From positions 62,001 through 126,000 of the forward strand of contig NZ_FOOT01000006.1 of NCBI RefSeq assembly GCF_900113285.1: 64,000 bases of DNA, written 5' to 3'. The notes below the pieces were generated by a model. The model searched no databases, had not been told where the DNA came from, and saw only the letters and a list, made by a program, of their open reading frames with translations. Below, piece after piece: positions 18,262-27,595 of this stretch. How positions within the stretch are numbered: position 1 is the first letter of the stretch; every line of letters starts with the position of its first letter. Source of the DNA: Pontibacter chinhatensis. Lineage in GTDB: Bacteria; Bacteroidota; Bacteroidia; Cytophagales; Hymenobacteraceae. The position numbers and the translations under genes are program-made.

Positions 18262-19242
18262 CTATTTGTCTAAAGCCTTGGCGGCTTCTATTAATTTAGG
18301 AACGATCTCAAACGCATCGCCCACAATGCCATAATCAGCGGCTTTGAAGAACGGCGCTTCAGGATCCTTATTAATAACGACAATCACTTTAGAAGAGTTA
18401 ACCCCGGCCAGGTGCTGAATAGCCCCGGAAATACCGATGGCAATGTACAAATTCGGGCTAACGGTAATACCAGTCTGTCCTACGTGCTCGTGGTGCGGTC
18501 TCCAGTCCAGGTCAGAAACCGGCTTGGAGCAGGCCGTGGCAGCGCCCAGCGCTTTTGCCAGATCTTCCACCAGGTGCCAGTTCTCCGGGCCCTTCAGACC
18601 GCGGCCACCGGATACCACAATCTCCGCCTCCTGCAGCAGCACGCCGCCTTCGGTGTCCTGCATCACAGTTTCTTTAGGAGCAGCGGCAAAATCGGCATCC
18701 GAAAGCTCAGCAGAAAGCTTTTCTACCGTAGCCGTGTTACCAGCCGTCTGGGTAATCTCGAAAGCGTTTTTCTTCACGGCAATGATTTTCACATCCGCCG
18801 CCAGGTTCACATCAGCAAAAGCTTTGCCCGAGAACACACCGCGCGTTACGACAAACTGGCCACCATCCGTTTTAGGCAGCGAGGTAACGTTAGTCGCCAG
18901 CGCACCGTTCAGGCGAACTGCCAGTTTAGAACCTACCGCAGCGCCGATATTGGAGTTAGAGAACACCAGCACCTTCGCGTTTTCCTGCTGCGCGGCTTTG
19001 GCAATCACTTTTACATAGGCATCGGCCACAAACTGATTCAGGCGGCTGTCAGCGTCGTACAGTACTCTGCTTATGCCCTGCTCGCCTAATCTGGCCAGTG
19101 CGTCTTCTTGAACCTCACCAATGGCTACGGCCGTGGCTGTGGTGCCCAGCTGCTGTGCCACCTGGCTTCCGTATGATGCAGCCTCCAAAGAGGACTTTTT
19201 GATCTCTCCGTTAAGACCTTCTACAAATACTAATACTGACAT
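18262..19242 (-). CDS. etfA: Electron transfer flavoprotein alpha subunit
   Basis: A 326-residue subunit that binds FAD and carries electrons from acyl-CoA dehydrogenases to the quinone pool. The C-terminal FAD domain is clear: VSGGRGLKGPENWHLVEDLA, ACSKPVSDLDWRPHHEHVGQTGITVSP, and GISGAIQHLAGVNSSKVIVVINKD with the AIQH adenine-binding segment. etfB precedes it with a 2-bp gap. No dehydrogenase or ETF-quinone oxidoreductase gene is in this window. Confidence 0.97.
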   Translation of the reverse strand: MSVLVFVEGLNGEIKKSSLEAASYGSQVAQQLGTTATAVAIGEVQEDALARLGEQGISRVLYDADSRLNQFVADAYVKVIAKAAQQENAKVLVFSNSNIGAAVGSKLAVRLNGALATNVTSLPKTDGGQFVVTRGVFSGKAFADVNLAADVKIIAVKKNAFEITQTAGNTATVEKLSAELSDADFAAAPKETVMQDTEGGVLLQEAEIVVSGGRGLKGPENWHLVEDLAKALGAATACSKPVSDLDWRPHHEHVGQTGITVSPNLYIAIGISGAIQHLAGVNSSKVIVVINKDPEAPFFKAADYGIVGDAFEIVPKLIEAAKALDK

Positions 19243-19244
19243 GG

Positions 19245-19985
19245 TTATAGTACTTTAGCTTCGTTTCTCAATAGTGTAATTAGTTCTCCGGCGTTCTCCG
19301 GGTCAATCATCTTCACGCCGCCTTTTTTCTCCGGCTTGCTGTAGCCTACGTACTCGGCCTTGGCCTCGGCGCCCACTGGCTCCTTCACTGCCAACGGCTT
19401 GGTACGCGCCGTCATGATGCCGCGCATGTTCGGGATTCTTGGCTCCGACATGGGTTGCTGCGCGCTGGCCACGAAAGGCAGCTTCACTTCCACCACTTCT
19501 TTGCCACCCTCAATCTCGCGCTCCAGGCGGGCCGTGCTGTCATCCACCATATCAAGCTTGAAAGCAGGAACTACCGAAGGAATGCCCAGCAGTTCGCCCA
19601 CCATGCCATGCACCTGAGAGCCGTTGTAGTCAATCGACTCCTTGCCCATCAGGATCATGTCGTAGTTACCTTCTTTGGCAACGGCCGCAATCTGCTGCGC
19701 CACGAAGAAAGCATCTACCGGTTTCGCGTTTACGCGGATGGCATCGTCTGCACCAATGGCAAGCGCCTTTCGGATGTTCGGTTCGGCATCGGCCTCCCCT
19801 ACGTTTAATACAGTTACAGTGCCGCCCTTAGCCTCTTTCAGCTCAATGGCGCGGGTCAGTGCATACTCATCCCATGGGTTGATGACATACTGCACCCCGT
19901 TTTTGTCAAATTCTTTATTATCAGCCGTAAAGTTTATCTTGGATGTAGTATCCGGTACGTTACTGATACAAACTAATATTTTCAT
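19245..19985 (-). CDS. etfB: Electron transfer flavoprotein beta subunit
   Basis: A 246-residue ETF beta subunit with the start MKILVCISNVPDTTSKI and NPWDEYALTRAIELKE, the AMP-binding stretch, and DYNGSQVHGMVGELLGIPSV, followed by the recognition loop near EIEGGKEVVEVKLPFVAS. First gene of etfB-etfA-nuclease. It forms the heterodimer with EtfA in the cytosol. Confidence 0.97.
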   Translation of the reverse strand: MKILVCISNVPDTTSKINFTADNKEFDKNGVQYVINPWDEYALTRAIELKEAKGGTVTVLNVGEADAEPNIRKALAIGADDAIRVNAKPVDAFFVAQQIAAVAKEGNYDMILMGKESIDYNGSQVHGMVGELLGIPSVVPAFKLDMVDDSTARLEREIEGGKEVVEVKLPFVASAQQPMSEPRIPNMRGIMTARTKPLAVKEPVGAEAKAEYVGYSKPEKKGGVKMIDPENAGELITLLRNEAKVL

Positions 19986-20050
19986 GGTTAGAAATGTTAG
20001 CTTTTAAAATTTAGATTTGTGCGAAGTTAATAAAATATAGGCAATACGAA

Positions 20051-20383
20051 ATGAACGAAAGCAGATTAGCGCAGCTCTTCAAATTCCTGGAAGACGACCC
20101 GAACGACGCATTTACACTATACGCCATAGCCACCGAATACCGTAAGGAAGACCCGCAGAAAGCGCTGGGATATTACGAAAAGCTGCTGAGCGAACACGAG
20201 AGCTACGTAGGCACTTATTATCACGCTGCCAAGCTATACGAGGAGCTGGGCCAAAACGATGTAGCCGAGCAAACTTATAAGAAAGGGATGCTCATCAGCC
20301 GCCGTGAGGGCAACATGCACGCTTTCTCGGAACTGCAGCAGGCTTACAACAAAATGATGGGCCTGGACTACGAGGACGATTAA
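20051..20383 (+). CDS. Small tetratricopeptide-repeat protein
   Basis: The 110 residues form about three TPR helix pairs (DPNDAFTLYAIATEYRKEDPQKALGYYEKLL, then YHAAKLYEELGQNDVAEQTYKKGMLISRREG) without signal peptide or other domain, so it should be a cytosolic adaptor. It is divergent from etfB; a -7-like TAGATTTG (20012-20019) lies upstream, but with no clear -33. Partners unknown. Confidence 0.82.
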   Translation: MNESRLAQLFKFLEDDPNDAFTLYAIATEYRKEDPQKALGYYEKLLSEHESYVGTYYHAAKLYEELGQNDVAEQTYKKGMLISRREGNMHAFSELQQAYNKMMGLDYEDD

Positions 20384-20667
20384 CCGGCTGTTCATCTCCC
20401 CGAACCGCTTGCATCAAAAATAGTATGCATGCATCATATTTGCAAGTATACTTTATACTTGGTGCTGCGGTTTCGGTTTATTTTCTAACAGCTATTGGGA
20501 GGAATGGTTTAGAGGTGTGTAATGTCTGTAAAAATCAACTTAGAGGTTTGATAAAGGGCATAAGCGAATGCTGCGGTTTTATACTTTAGCTGCTGCTTTT
20601 AGCAGATAGAAACGAGCTATAATTTATACCGAGCTATACTTTTATACTTGCCGGTTTATACTTTCAT

Positions 20668-20900
20668 GACCACGGCTTCCCGTAACTGGAGACAAGCTAT
20701 ACTTCCAAACTACCTTTCCTCCTCTAGTTCCCACAAACCTAACGTTGCATCTATACTTGGCTCCCTCCCAGGCCGGGAGGCCTCGCCTTCGGGCATCGCG
20801 CTGTATTCCCTCCTTGCCTCGCTCGCGCTCAGCATGCCCTTGGCAGGCACCGGATCTCACAAGGCGCTCAACCCAAAGGCTGGGAAGAGAATCGATAGCC
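20668..20900 (+). repeat. 235-bp interspersed repeat, copy A
   Basis: It starts near CACGGCTTCCCGTAACTGGA and ends at ATCGATAGCC. Shared blocks with the other copies are TCCTCTAGTTCCCACAAACC, GGGAGGCCTCGCCTTCGGGC, ACAAGGCGCTCAACCCAAAG and the terminal CGATAGC. It contains the palindrome CCTCCCAGGCCGGGAGG. Other copies lie at 54298, 56449 and 58501, plus a short one at 63850. Confidence 0.85.
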
Positions 20901-20909
20901 AACGCAATT

Positions 20910-20982
20910 CTGTCATCTCGACCTACGGGAGAGATCTAAACTAGAATCCCAGATGGATCTCTCGCCCTGCTCGAGATGACGG
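20910..20982. repeat. GTCATCTCGA inverted-repeat element
   Basis: CTGTCATCTCGACC at the left faces TCGAGATGACGG at the right, with a second inner pair GAGAGATCT/GGATCTCTC. A related element follows the 235-bp repeat again at 58745-58847, so the two families travel side by side. Confidence 0.75.
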
Positions 20983-21121
20983 AGAAAGTACTAAGTATAG
21001 CTCCCTCCCTGTTCTCTGGGAAGGGATGGACAGGGGCAGTTACAGCTGGGTGCGTTAAAAAGTATGAAAAACAGCGTTCCTATTCCTTAATAGTATAGAA
21101 GAGGCTTCTGCTAACTTTATC

Positions 21122-21418
21122 CTACTCCCCCACCAGCTCGAAGAAGCGCACCTTCGTTTTTCCGGGCACGAGTTGCAGGCCCTTGGGTATCCCTGCGTGC
21201 GATTCCTTCATGTGGTTCTTGTACCATACTTTGTAGCTTTCCTCGTCGTCCCAGTAAGTTAAGAGCCAGATTTCGTTGGGGTTATCCTGGGGCACCATCA
21301 CATTCATTTTAATAAAACCCGGGGCACTATCCACCAGGTGCGGGCGGTTGATAAAGGCTTCTCGTACTTCGGGCGCCATGTCGTTGGCGATGGTAAAGGT
21401 GCTGGATGCAATAAACAT
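21122..21418 (-). CDS. ABM-fold monooxygenase, IsdG/MhuD-like candidate haem degrader
   Basis: I place the start at 21418 (MFIASSTFTI); a start six codons earlier is possible. The 98 residues have the antibiotic-biosynthesis-monooxygenase fold pattern, with PGFIKMNVMVP and WLLTYWDDEESYKVW. Aligned by eye with haem-degrading members of this fold, Trp65 and His74 sit almost exactly where MhuD has Trp66 and His75; the third residue, Asn7 in MhuD and IsdG, appears to be Ser6 here. It lies 49 bp downstream of a bacteriophytochrome gene on the same strand with no terminator between, so co-transcription is likely. Haem breakdown is inference; many ABM proteins do other things. Confidence 0.65.
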   Translation of the reverse strand: MFIASSTFTIANDMAPEVREAFINRPHLVDSAPGFIKMNVMVPQDNPNEIWLLTYWDDEESYKVWYKNHMKESHAGIPKGLQLVPGKTKVRFFELVGE

Positions 21419-21467
21419 AGGGTATGATTGTGGCAATTATACTTGCGCGTGTAATTCTTTAATTGAT

Positions 21468-23705
21468 TTATACTTTCAGGCATACTTTAAAGGTGGTTCC
21501 CTCTCCCGGGATGCTGTCCACACTAATGCCTCCTCCCAGGGCCTCTGCCTGTACTTTGGTTAAGTATAGCCCCAAGCCCTTGGCGTCTTTGTTCTGGTGG
21601 AAAGTGTTGTATACTTTGAAGATTTTATGGCCGTACCGCTTCAGGTTTATTCCCAACCCATTGTCCTGTACAGAGAAGCATATCCCTTCCTGCTCCTGCC
21701 AGGATTTTACAAGTATGAGCGGCTGCCTTTCCGGCGACCGGTACTTGAGGGCGTTGGAAATGAGGTTATGGGTAATACTTTCCAGGTATACTTTAGGGGC
21801 GGTGATGTGCTTTACCTGCAGGTCCAGCTGTACTTTGGCATCGGTTTGCAGGATGATGGACTGCAGATTCTGTAACTCCCGCTCCACCAGGTCAGGCAGG
21901 TATACTTCCTGGTCCTCCAGCTCGGTGCTTAATTCACTTTCCAGTATCAGGCCTAGATCGTCGAGGGTGGTGGCCATGTTCTGCACCATGTTGTCCATCA
22001 GATGCATCACCTGCACACCAGTCTCTGCGGTGGGTTCATCGTTATACAGGTCAATGAGCCCCTGCATATTGCCCAGCGGGGAGCGCAGGTTGTGGGTGAT
22101 GATGTGCGTGAAATCCTCCAGGCGTCTGTTTTTAGCCCGCAGCATCTCCGACGTCTGGTTCAGCTTCTTGTTCAGATCCAGCAAATGCTCCTTTTGGTTT
22201 CGCAGCACCACGGCTACCAGGTCCTTCACCAGTGTCTGCGCTACCTCTATCTCGTTCAGGCTCCAGGGCAGCGACGTACCCTTTATCACCTGCACCCAAC
22301 GGGCAAACGACTTGCGCGGGTGAATACGGCCCGACTGCTCCTCTACCTCCTTATCAGGTTTGCCCGCCCAGATGCGGGTCTCCGAAATCTCCGGTTTAAA
22401 GTATAAAAGGTACTCCTTGTTAAGCTTGGAAATCTCCAGTGCCAGCAAGCCGCTGGCCTGCTCCTTCATGTCGGCGGCAGCCGGGTAAACGTGGGAAAGC
22501 TGACGGGTATGGAACGTACTGTTGCCCACATGCTCCGCCAGCCACTGCGCCAGGCTTCTGAGGCTTTGCTCCGACGGGGTGTAGCCATAGGTATAACATT
22601 TACCATCCAGCAGCAGGGCCACGCCGCTTGCTTCGGTCAGGGAAAGTACAGCGGCCTGCTGTTTCTGCAGCTCCTCTTGCAAGTTGCGGCTCGCCATCAA
22701 CTGGTTCATCAGCTGCACCTCCTGCACCCGCAGCTCTTCCAGTTGGCGCATATCGCGCTGCTCCTCGTTAGCCAGCACCCCGTTGGCAAATGCCTGCGCT
22801 ATGTTCAGGCAGAGCTGTCGCCTCCAATAGTTGGTAAACAGAGCAGTTTTATGCTGGCACGCGATGATACCCCAGAGTTTTTCGTTGACGATGATGGAAA
22901 TGGAGAGCGTGGCCTGTACACCCATGTTCTGCAGGTACTGCAGGTGAATCTCAGAGGGGTTGCGAAGCTCGGAGCGGATGATGTTGGAGGGCTGGCCGGT
23001 AGTCGGGTTAAAGTATGGCGTGATGTCCACGGCCGTAGCCGACACATTGGCAATTTGCCGCACCGGCTTCTGTAGCAACAACGCGCGCGCCTGTGCCGGA
23101 ATGTCGGAGGCCGGGAAGTGGTGGTGCAGATAGGTATGTACCCCCGGCTTTGCCGTTTCGGCTATTACCTCCCCATGCCAGTCCTCATCAAAGCGGTAGA
23201 GCATTACCTGATCGTAATCGAGCACCTGCTGCACAAATTGGGTTGTCAGTTGCGCTTGTGATACCAGCGTTCCCTGCTGGTCCAGCTTTTCCAGGAAGCG
23301 TGTATAGCCACCTGTCAGGTCCAGTATCTGCTGCCCATGCTGCACCGGCATATAAGGCTCGCACTCGAGCACCAGGCTCCCCTGCGATTCATGCAGGAAA
23401 GCGAAAAACTGCTTCCCCTGCAGTTCTATCAAATCGACTTGCGTACCTGTGTCCAGTTGCAGCCGTATTCTCTCTTCCAGGGTAGTATACTCCTCTTTAA
23501 AAGCAATCGCATTCAGCTTCTTGCCGGGAAGTATGGCAGGATCGGCCTGCAGAAATTCGCCAATGTTGGCGCTAAGCTGCTCCACTTCCAGAGTCTGCTT
23601 GTTGAGGATGAGCATGAAGCCCTGCGGTTGAATCCTGCCGATGAGGTGGATAGGTTCCGTATCGCAATTCGAGAGGTCAACTTTATAGTTGTGGTAATTC
23701 TGCAT
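21468..23705 (-). CDS. Bacteriophytochrome histidine kinase
   Basis: The 745 residues follow the order PAS-GAF-PHY-histidine kinase. Cys14 in NCDTEPIHLIGRIQPQG is the bilin-attaching cysteine of bacteriophytochromes. The GAF domain has FPASDIPAQARAL (with the key Asp) and NPSEIHLQYLQNMGVQATLS (with the conserved His). The PHY tongue reads PRKSFARWVQVIKG then SLPWSLNE. The kinase part has ITHNLRSPLGN as H-box, NLISNALKYRS and VQDNGLGINLKRYG. The protein should sense red/far-red light with a linear tetrapyrrole and phosphorylate an unlinked partner: no receiver domain or response regulator gene is present. An ABM-fold protein, not a classical haem oxygenase, follows it. Confidence 0.95.
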   Translation of the reverse strand: MQNYHNYKVDLSNCDTEPIHLIGRIQPQGFMLILNKQTLEVEQLSANIGEFLQADPAILPGKKLNAIAFKEEYTTLEERIRLQLDTGTQVDLIELQGKQFFAFLHESQGSLVLECEPYMPVQHGQQILDLTGGYTRFLEKLDQQGTLVSQAQLTTQFVQQVLDYDQVMLYRFDEDWHGEVIAETAKPGVHTYLHHHFPASDIPAQARALLLQKPVRQIANVSATAVDITPYFNPTTGQPSNIIRSELRNPSEIHLQYLQNMGVQATLSISIIVNEKLWGIIACQHKTALFTNYWRRQLCLNIAQAFANGVLANEEQRDMRQLEELRVQEVQLMNQLMASRNLQEELQKQQAAVLSLTEASGVALLLDGKCYTYGYTPSEQSLRSLAQWLAEHVGNSTFHTRQLSHVYPAAADMKEQASGLLALEISKLNKEYLLYFKPEISETRIWAGKPDKEVEEQSGRIHPRKSFARWVQVIKGTSLPWSLNEIEVAQTLVKDLVAVVLRNQKEHLLDLNKKLNQTSEMLRAKNRRLEDFTHIITHNLRSPLGNMQGLIDLYNDEPTAETGVQVMHLMDNMVQNMATTLDDLGLILESELSTELEDQEVYLPDLVERELQNLQSIILQTDAKVQLDLQVKHITAPKVYLESITHNLISNALKYRSPERQPLILVKSWQEQEGICFSVQDNGLGINLKRYGHKIFKVYNTFHQNKDAKGLGLYLTKVQAEALGGGISVDSIPGEGTTFKVCLKV

Positions 23706-24151
23706 TTAAGGTCTGGGGGCTGATTTCAGAACAGTTAGGCGTGTAATTTACCTAAATTGTAAACAAATACAGCATCAGGTGCACACTTTCTAAGAACCTA
23801 TATGTTACTATACTTTATACTTGGCAGTTATAACAACAGAGCCAACCCCTATACGGAGTTGGCTTGATGAAGTATAAACCTGTGCTGCAATTTATCGCTG
23901 TTGCGTAAGTATAAACCCACTCCCTTAGAGCTGCGCCCGCTACCTTCGAACTCTTGTTCTCGGTAGTCCAAGGCGGGTAATTTCACCATCCTTTAGGCTG
24001 CTCGGGATTTGTAATCCGTCTGCTTGTCAATAGCTATAGCCTTAGCTACTACGGATTTCAAATCTGCGGTTCCTATACTTTCGGATTGCAAATCCGAGAG
24101 AGCCTTTTAGCAGTGAAGGATCGATGACTTTCCTAAGCACTTATAGTATAG
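23706..24151. other. Intergenic region with repeats
   Basis: No gene is supported. It contains a 7-bp GC-rich hairpin (23840-23846 with 23858-23864), which may end pyc transcripts; a stretch at 23931-23985 that recurs inverted at 56950-57005; and several copies of a GGATTTGTAATCCG / CGGATTTCAAATC word (23999-24100) in alternating orientation. The left 100 bp should hold the phytochrome promoter, but I see no clear -33/-7 pair. Confidence 0.7.
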
Positions 24152-27100
24152 CTAAGCCAGCGTCAGCACTAAATCGTCGGTATTTACTAGTTCGCCCTCT
24201 TTCAACGTTATACTTGCCACCGTTGCATCAGCCGAAGCGGTGATGGTTGTTTCCATTTTCATGGCCTCAATCACGAAGAGCGGCGTGTTCTTTTTCACCT
24301 GCTGGTCCTTCTCCACCAGTATCTTCGACAAGAGCCCCTGCAGCGGCGCGCCAATTTGTTTGGGGTTACTCTTGTCTACTTTCTGATGCTCCACGCGCTC
24401 CACCTTTACCGATTTGTCGCGCACGTCGATGTTGCGGCTTTGGCCGTTGAGCTTGAAGAACACGGTACGCATGCCGTCTTCGTTTACGTGGCCCGTGGAC
24501 TGGTACTTGATGACGATAGACTTGCCGCGGGCAATGTCGATGATGGCCTCCTCGCCGGGCTGCAGCCCGTAGAAAAACAGGCGCGTTGGGATTTTAGACA
24601 CATCTCCATACAGCTCCACGTGCTTGTGATAGGCCTCGTATACTTTGGGATAAAGCTGGTAACTCAGGAAATCAGTGAATTTGGTCTCCTTCCCAAATTT
24701 CTCCTGGAACGCAGCAAACTCTTTCTCAAAATCCACGGGCGCCAGGTGCTCGTTTGGCCGGTCGGTAAAGGGCTGCTCGTCTTTCAGTATAATATCCTGC
24801 AGCTTTTTCGGGAAGCCGCCCACCGGCTGCCCCAGTTCGCCTTTAAAAAACGACTGTACCGACTCCGGAAACGAAATTTCCTCGCCCCGCTCCAGCACAT
24901 CTACCGTAGTCAAATCATTAGAAACCAAGTATAAAGCCATATCGCCTACCACTTTGGAACTGGGTGTTACCTTCACCACATCCCCGAACAGTTGGTTCAC
25001 CTCGGCGTAGGTCTCCTTTATCTCCTCCCACTTATCACCCAGGCCCAACGCATTGGCTTGCGGACGCAGGTTGGAGTACTGCCCTCCCGGAATCTCGTGG
25101 CGGTATACTTCGGCCGTGCCCGCTTTTAGCCCAGACTCAAACGGATAGTAGTACTCGCGTACCGTTTCCCAGTAGTTGGCGTGCTGGTTCAGGCTTTTCT
25201 GGTCGAACTCGCGGTGGCGCTCCTGAAAACGCATCGTCTCCACCATGGCGTTAAAGTTGGGCTGAGAGGTAAGCCCCGACATCGCCCCCAGCGCCACATC
25301 CACCACATCTACCCCGGCTTCAATGGCCTTCAGGTAAGTGGCTGACTGCACGGAAGATGTATCGTGCGTGTGCAGGTGGATGGGGAGCTTCACCGTTTCG
25401 CGCAAAGCCGTGATGAGTTCGGCGGCAGCGTAGGGCTTCAGCAGGCCGGCCATGTCTTTGATAGCCAGTATATGCGCCCCGGCCTCTTCCATCTGCCGGG
25501 CCAGTTGCAGGTAGTAGTCTAAAGTATACTTTGTTTTCTGCGGGTTCAGGATATCGCCGGTGTAGCAGATGGCCACCTCCGCCAGCCCTTGCGTCCGCTT
25601 GCGCACGAAGTTGATGCAGGGCTCCATACTTTTCATCCAGTTGAGCGAGTCGAAAATGCGGAAAATGTCCACGCCCGTCTCCCAGGATTTCTCCACAAAT
25701 GCCTCAATTAGGTTATCCGGGTATGCCTTATACCCTACCCCGTTGGAGCCCCGGATGAGCATCTGCAATAGGATGTTCGGCACCGCCTTTCGGATTTGCG
25801 CGAGCCTGTCCCAGGGGTCTTCGTGCAGGAAGCGCAGGCACACATCAAAGGTGGCGCCGCCCCATACTTCCATGCTGAAGGTCTGCGGGTGGTCCTTGGC
25901 AAAGGCCTCGGCAATTTTGAGCATATCAAAGGTGCGCATGCGGGTGGCCAGCAGCGATTGGTGCGCGTCGCGGAAGGTGGTGTCGGTGTAGTGGATGAGC
26001 GGATCGTTGCGCAGCCATTCGGAAAAGGCCTCTGGTCCCAGCTCGGTCAGCAGGTCCTTGGTGCCTTTCTCGTAAGGTTTGTTGGTGTTGAACGGGTGGA
26101 GATTTGGCTTGCGCAGCACTTTGCTATGGTCTACCTTTTTCACGTCCGGGTTTCCGTTCACGATCACGTCAGCCAGGTAGGAGAGCATTTTAGTGGCCCT
26201 GTCCTTGCGCTGCTTAAACACGAACAGCTCCGGGTGGTTCTTCACGAAATCAACCGTAGAGTCGCCGGAGATAAATTCGGGGTGATTGATGATGTTTTGC
26301 AGGAACTGCAGGTTGTGCTTCACGCCCCGGATGCGGAATTCGTCGAGCGTGCGCGCCATTTTATTCGCTGCCAAAGCCAATGTAGGCGCATGCGTGGATA
26401 CCTTGACCAGCAATGAGTCGAAGAAGGGGCTGATCTTGGCGCCCGGGTACACGCTGCCCTGGTCCAGCCGGATGCCAAAGCCGCCGGCGCTGCGGTAGGC
26501 GATGATGGTGCCATAGTCCGGCTTGAAATCGTTCTCCGGGTCCTCGGTGGTGATGCGGCACTGGATGGCCACCCCATTGGCGCGCACCACGTGCTGCGGC
26601 CCCAGCAGCACTTCCTCGTCATCCAGGCGGTACCCGTCGGCAATGTAAATCTGCGTCTTTATCAGGTCAATGCCCGTGATCATCTCCGTCACCGTGTGCT
26701 CCACCTGGATGCGCGGGTTTACCTCAATAAAGTAAATGTTATCCGTGTGCGGCTCCACCAGAAACTCCACCGTGCCCACGTTATTATAGTTTACCGCCTT
26801 GCAGATGCGGATGGCGTAGTCGTAGAGCTTCTGGCGCGTTTCCTCTTTCAGGCTGATGGCCGGAGCCACCTCCACCACCTTCTGAAAACGACGCTGCACC
26901 GAGCAATCGCGCTCGAACAGGTGCGTGATGTTCCCATAGGTGTCGGCCACTATCTGTACCTCGATGTGCTTGGGGTTCTCCACGTACTTCTCCAGGAAAA
27001 CCGTGTCGTCGCCGAAGGCCTTCAGCGCCTCGTTACGGGCCTCAAAAAAGCCCTTCTCCAGCTGCTCATCATCCCGGATAACGCGCATGCCGCGGCCTCC

Positions 27101-27595
27101 GCCACCGGCAGCGGCTTTCAGCATCAGCGGGTAGCCAATGCGGTGCGCCTCCTCCAGTGCCGTTTCGAAGGTGTTCAGGTCCAGGTCGTTGCTTTGGATG
27201 ATGGGCACATCACAACTGACTGCCACCTTCTTGGCCGCTATCTTGTCCCCCAGCGAGGCCATTACCTGCGGCCTCGGCCCAATGAAGACAATTCCGTTAT
27301 CGGCACACTTCTGGGAAAAGTGCTGGTTCTCGGACAGGAAGCCATAGCCCGGATGAATGGCGTCTACGTTGTTCTCTTTGGCAATCCGGATGATGCCGTC
27401 TATATCGAGGTAAGGCTGCAGGGGCTGGTTGTCCTTGCCAATCTGGTAGGCCTCATCTGCCTTGTAGCGGTGCAGGGAGTAGCGGTCCTCGTAGGTATAA
27501 ATGGCCACTGTTTGGATGTTCATCTCCGTGCAGGCACGCAGCACCCGAATCGCGATCTCGCCGCGGTTGGCAACAAGTACTTTTTTAATTTTCAT
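24152..27595 (-). CDS. pyc: Pyruvate carboxylase
   Basis: A single 1147-residue chain carboxylates pyruvate to oxaloacetate for anaplerosis. The biotin carboxylase domain is N-terminal (VLVANRGEIAIRVLRAC, AAAGGGGRGMRV, EVNPRIQVEHTVTEMITG). The carboxyltransferase domain begins with YTDTTFRDAHQSLLATRMRT and includes KDMAGLLKPYAA with the metal-binding region LHTHDTSS. The C-terminal carrier domain has EAMKMET with the biotinylated lysine about 35 residues from the end. Length and order are complete. It stands alone between repeat-bearing spacers. Confidence 0.97.
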   Translation of the reverse strand: MKIKKVLVANRGEIAIRVLRACTEMNIQTVAIYTYEDRYSLHRYKADEAYQIGKDNQPLQPYLDIDGIIRIAKENNVDAIHPGYGFLSENQHFSQKCADNGIVFIGPRPQVMASLGDKIAAKKVAVSCDVPIIQSNDLDLNTFETALEEAHRIGYPLMLKAAAGGGGRGMRVIRDDEQLEKGFFEARNEALKAFGDDTVFLEKYVENPKHIEVQIVADTYGNITHLFERDCSVQRRFQKVVEVAPAISLKEETRQKLYDYAIRICKAVNYNNVGTVEFLVEPHTDNIYFIEVNPRIQVEHTVTEMITGIDLIKTQIYIADGYRLDDEEVLLGPQHVVRANGVAIQCRITTEDPENDFKPDYGTIIAYRSAGGFGIRLDQGSVYPGAKISPFFDSLLVKVSTHAPTLALAANKMARTLDEFRIRGVKHNLQFLQNIINHPEFISGDSTVDFVKNHPELFVFKQRKDRATKMLSYLADVIVNGNPDVKKVDHSKVLRKPNLHPFNTNKPYEKGTKDLLTELGPEAFSEWLRNDPLIHYTDTTFRDAHQSLLATRMRTFDMLKIAEAFAKDHPQTFSMEVWGGATFDVCLRFLHEDPWDRLAQIRKAVPNILLQMLIRGSNGVGYKAYPDNLIEAFVEKSWETGVDIFRIFDSLNWMKSMEPCINFVRKRTQGLAEVAICYTGDILNPQKTKYTLDYYLQLARQMEEAGAHILAIKDMAGLLKPYAAAELITALRETVKLPIHLHTHDTSSVQSATYLKAIEAGVDVVDVALGAMSGLTSQPNFNAMVETMRFQERHREFDQKSLNQHANYWETVREYYYPFESGLKAGTAEVYRHEIPGGQYSNLRPQANALGLGDKWEEIKETYAEVNQLFGDVVKVTPSSKVVGDMALYLVSNDLTTVDVLERGEEISFPESVQSFFKGELGQPVGGFPKKLQDIILKDEQPFTDRPNEHLAPVDFEKEFAAFQEKFGKETKFTDFLSYQLYPKVYEAYHKHVELYGDVSKIPTRLFFYGLQPGEEAIIDIARGKSIVIKYQSTGHVNEDGMRTVFFKLNGQSRNIDVRDKSVKVERVEHQKVDKSNPKQIGAPLQGLLSKILVEKDQQVKKNTPLFVIEAMKMETTITASADATVASITLKEGELVNTDDLVLTLA

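Larger units (their letters stand above)
20384..21117. other. Repeat-rich intergenic region
   Basis: No gene is supported across about 730 bp. It holds a cluster of TTTATACTT words (20440-20760), one full copy of the 235-bp repeat, an inverted repeat of the GTCATCTCGA type and, at the right, unique sequence up to the gene ending at 21122. Short open frames here fall within the repeat and are not conserved between copies. Confidence 0.8.

Noticed and set aside
20648-20944. Open frames within the 235-bp repeats (also at 54175-54600, 56258-56650 and 58536-58730)
   Set aside because: The reading frame is broken or shifted between copies, so the conserved nucleotides are not conserved as protein.
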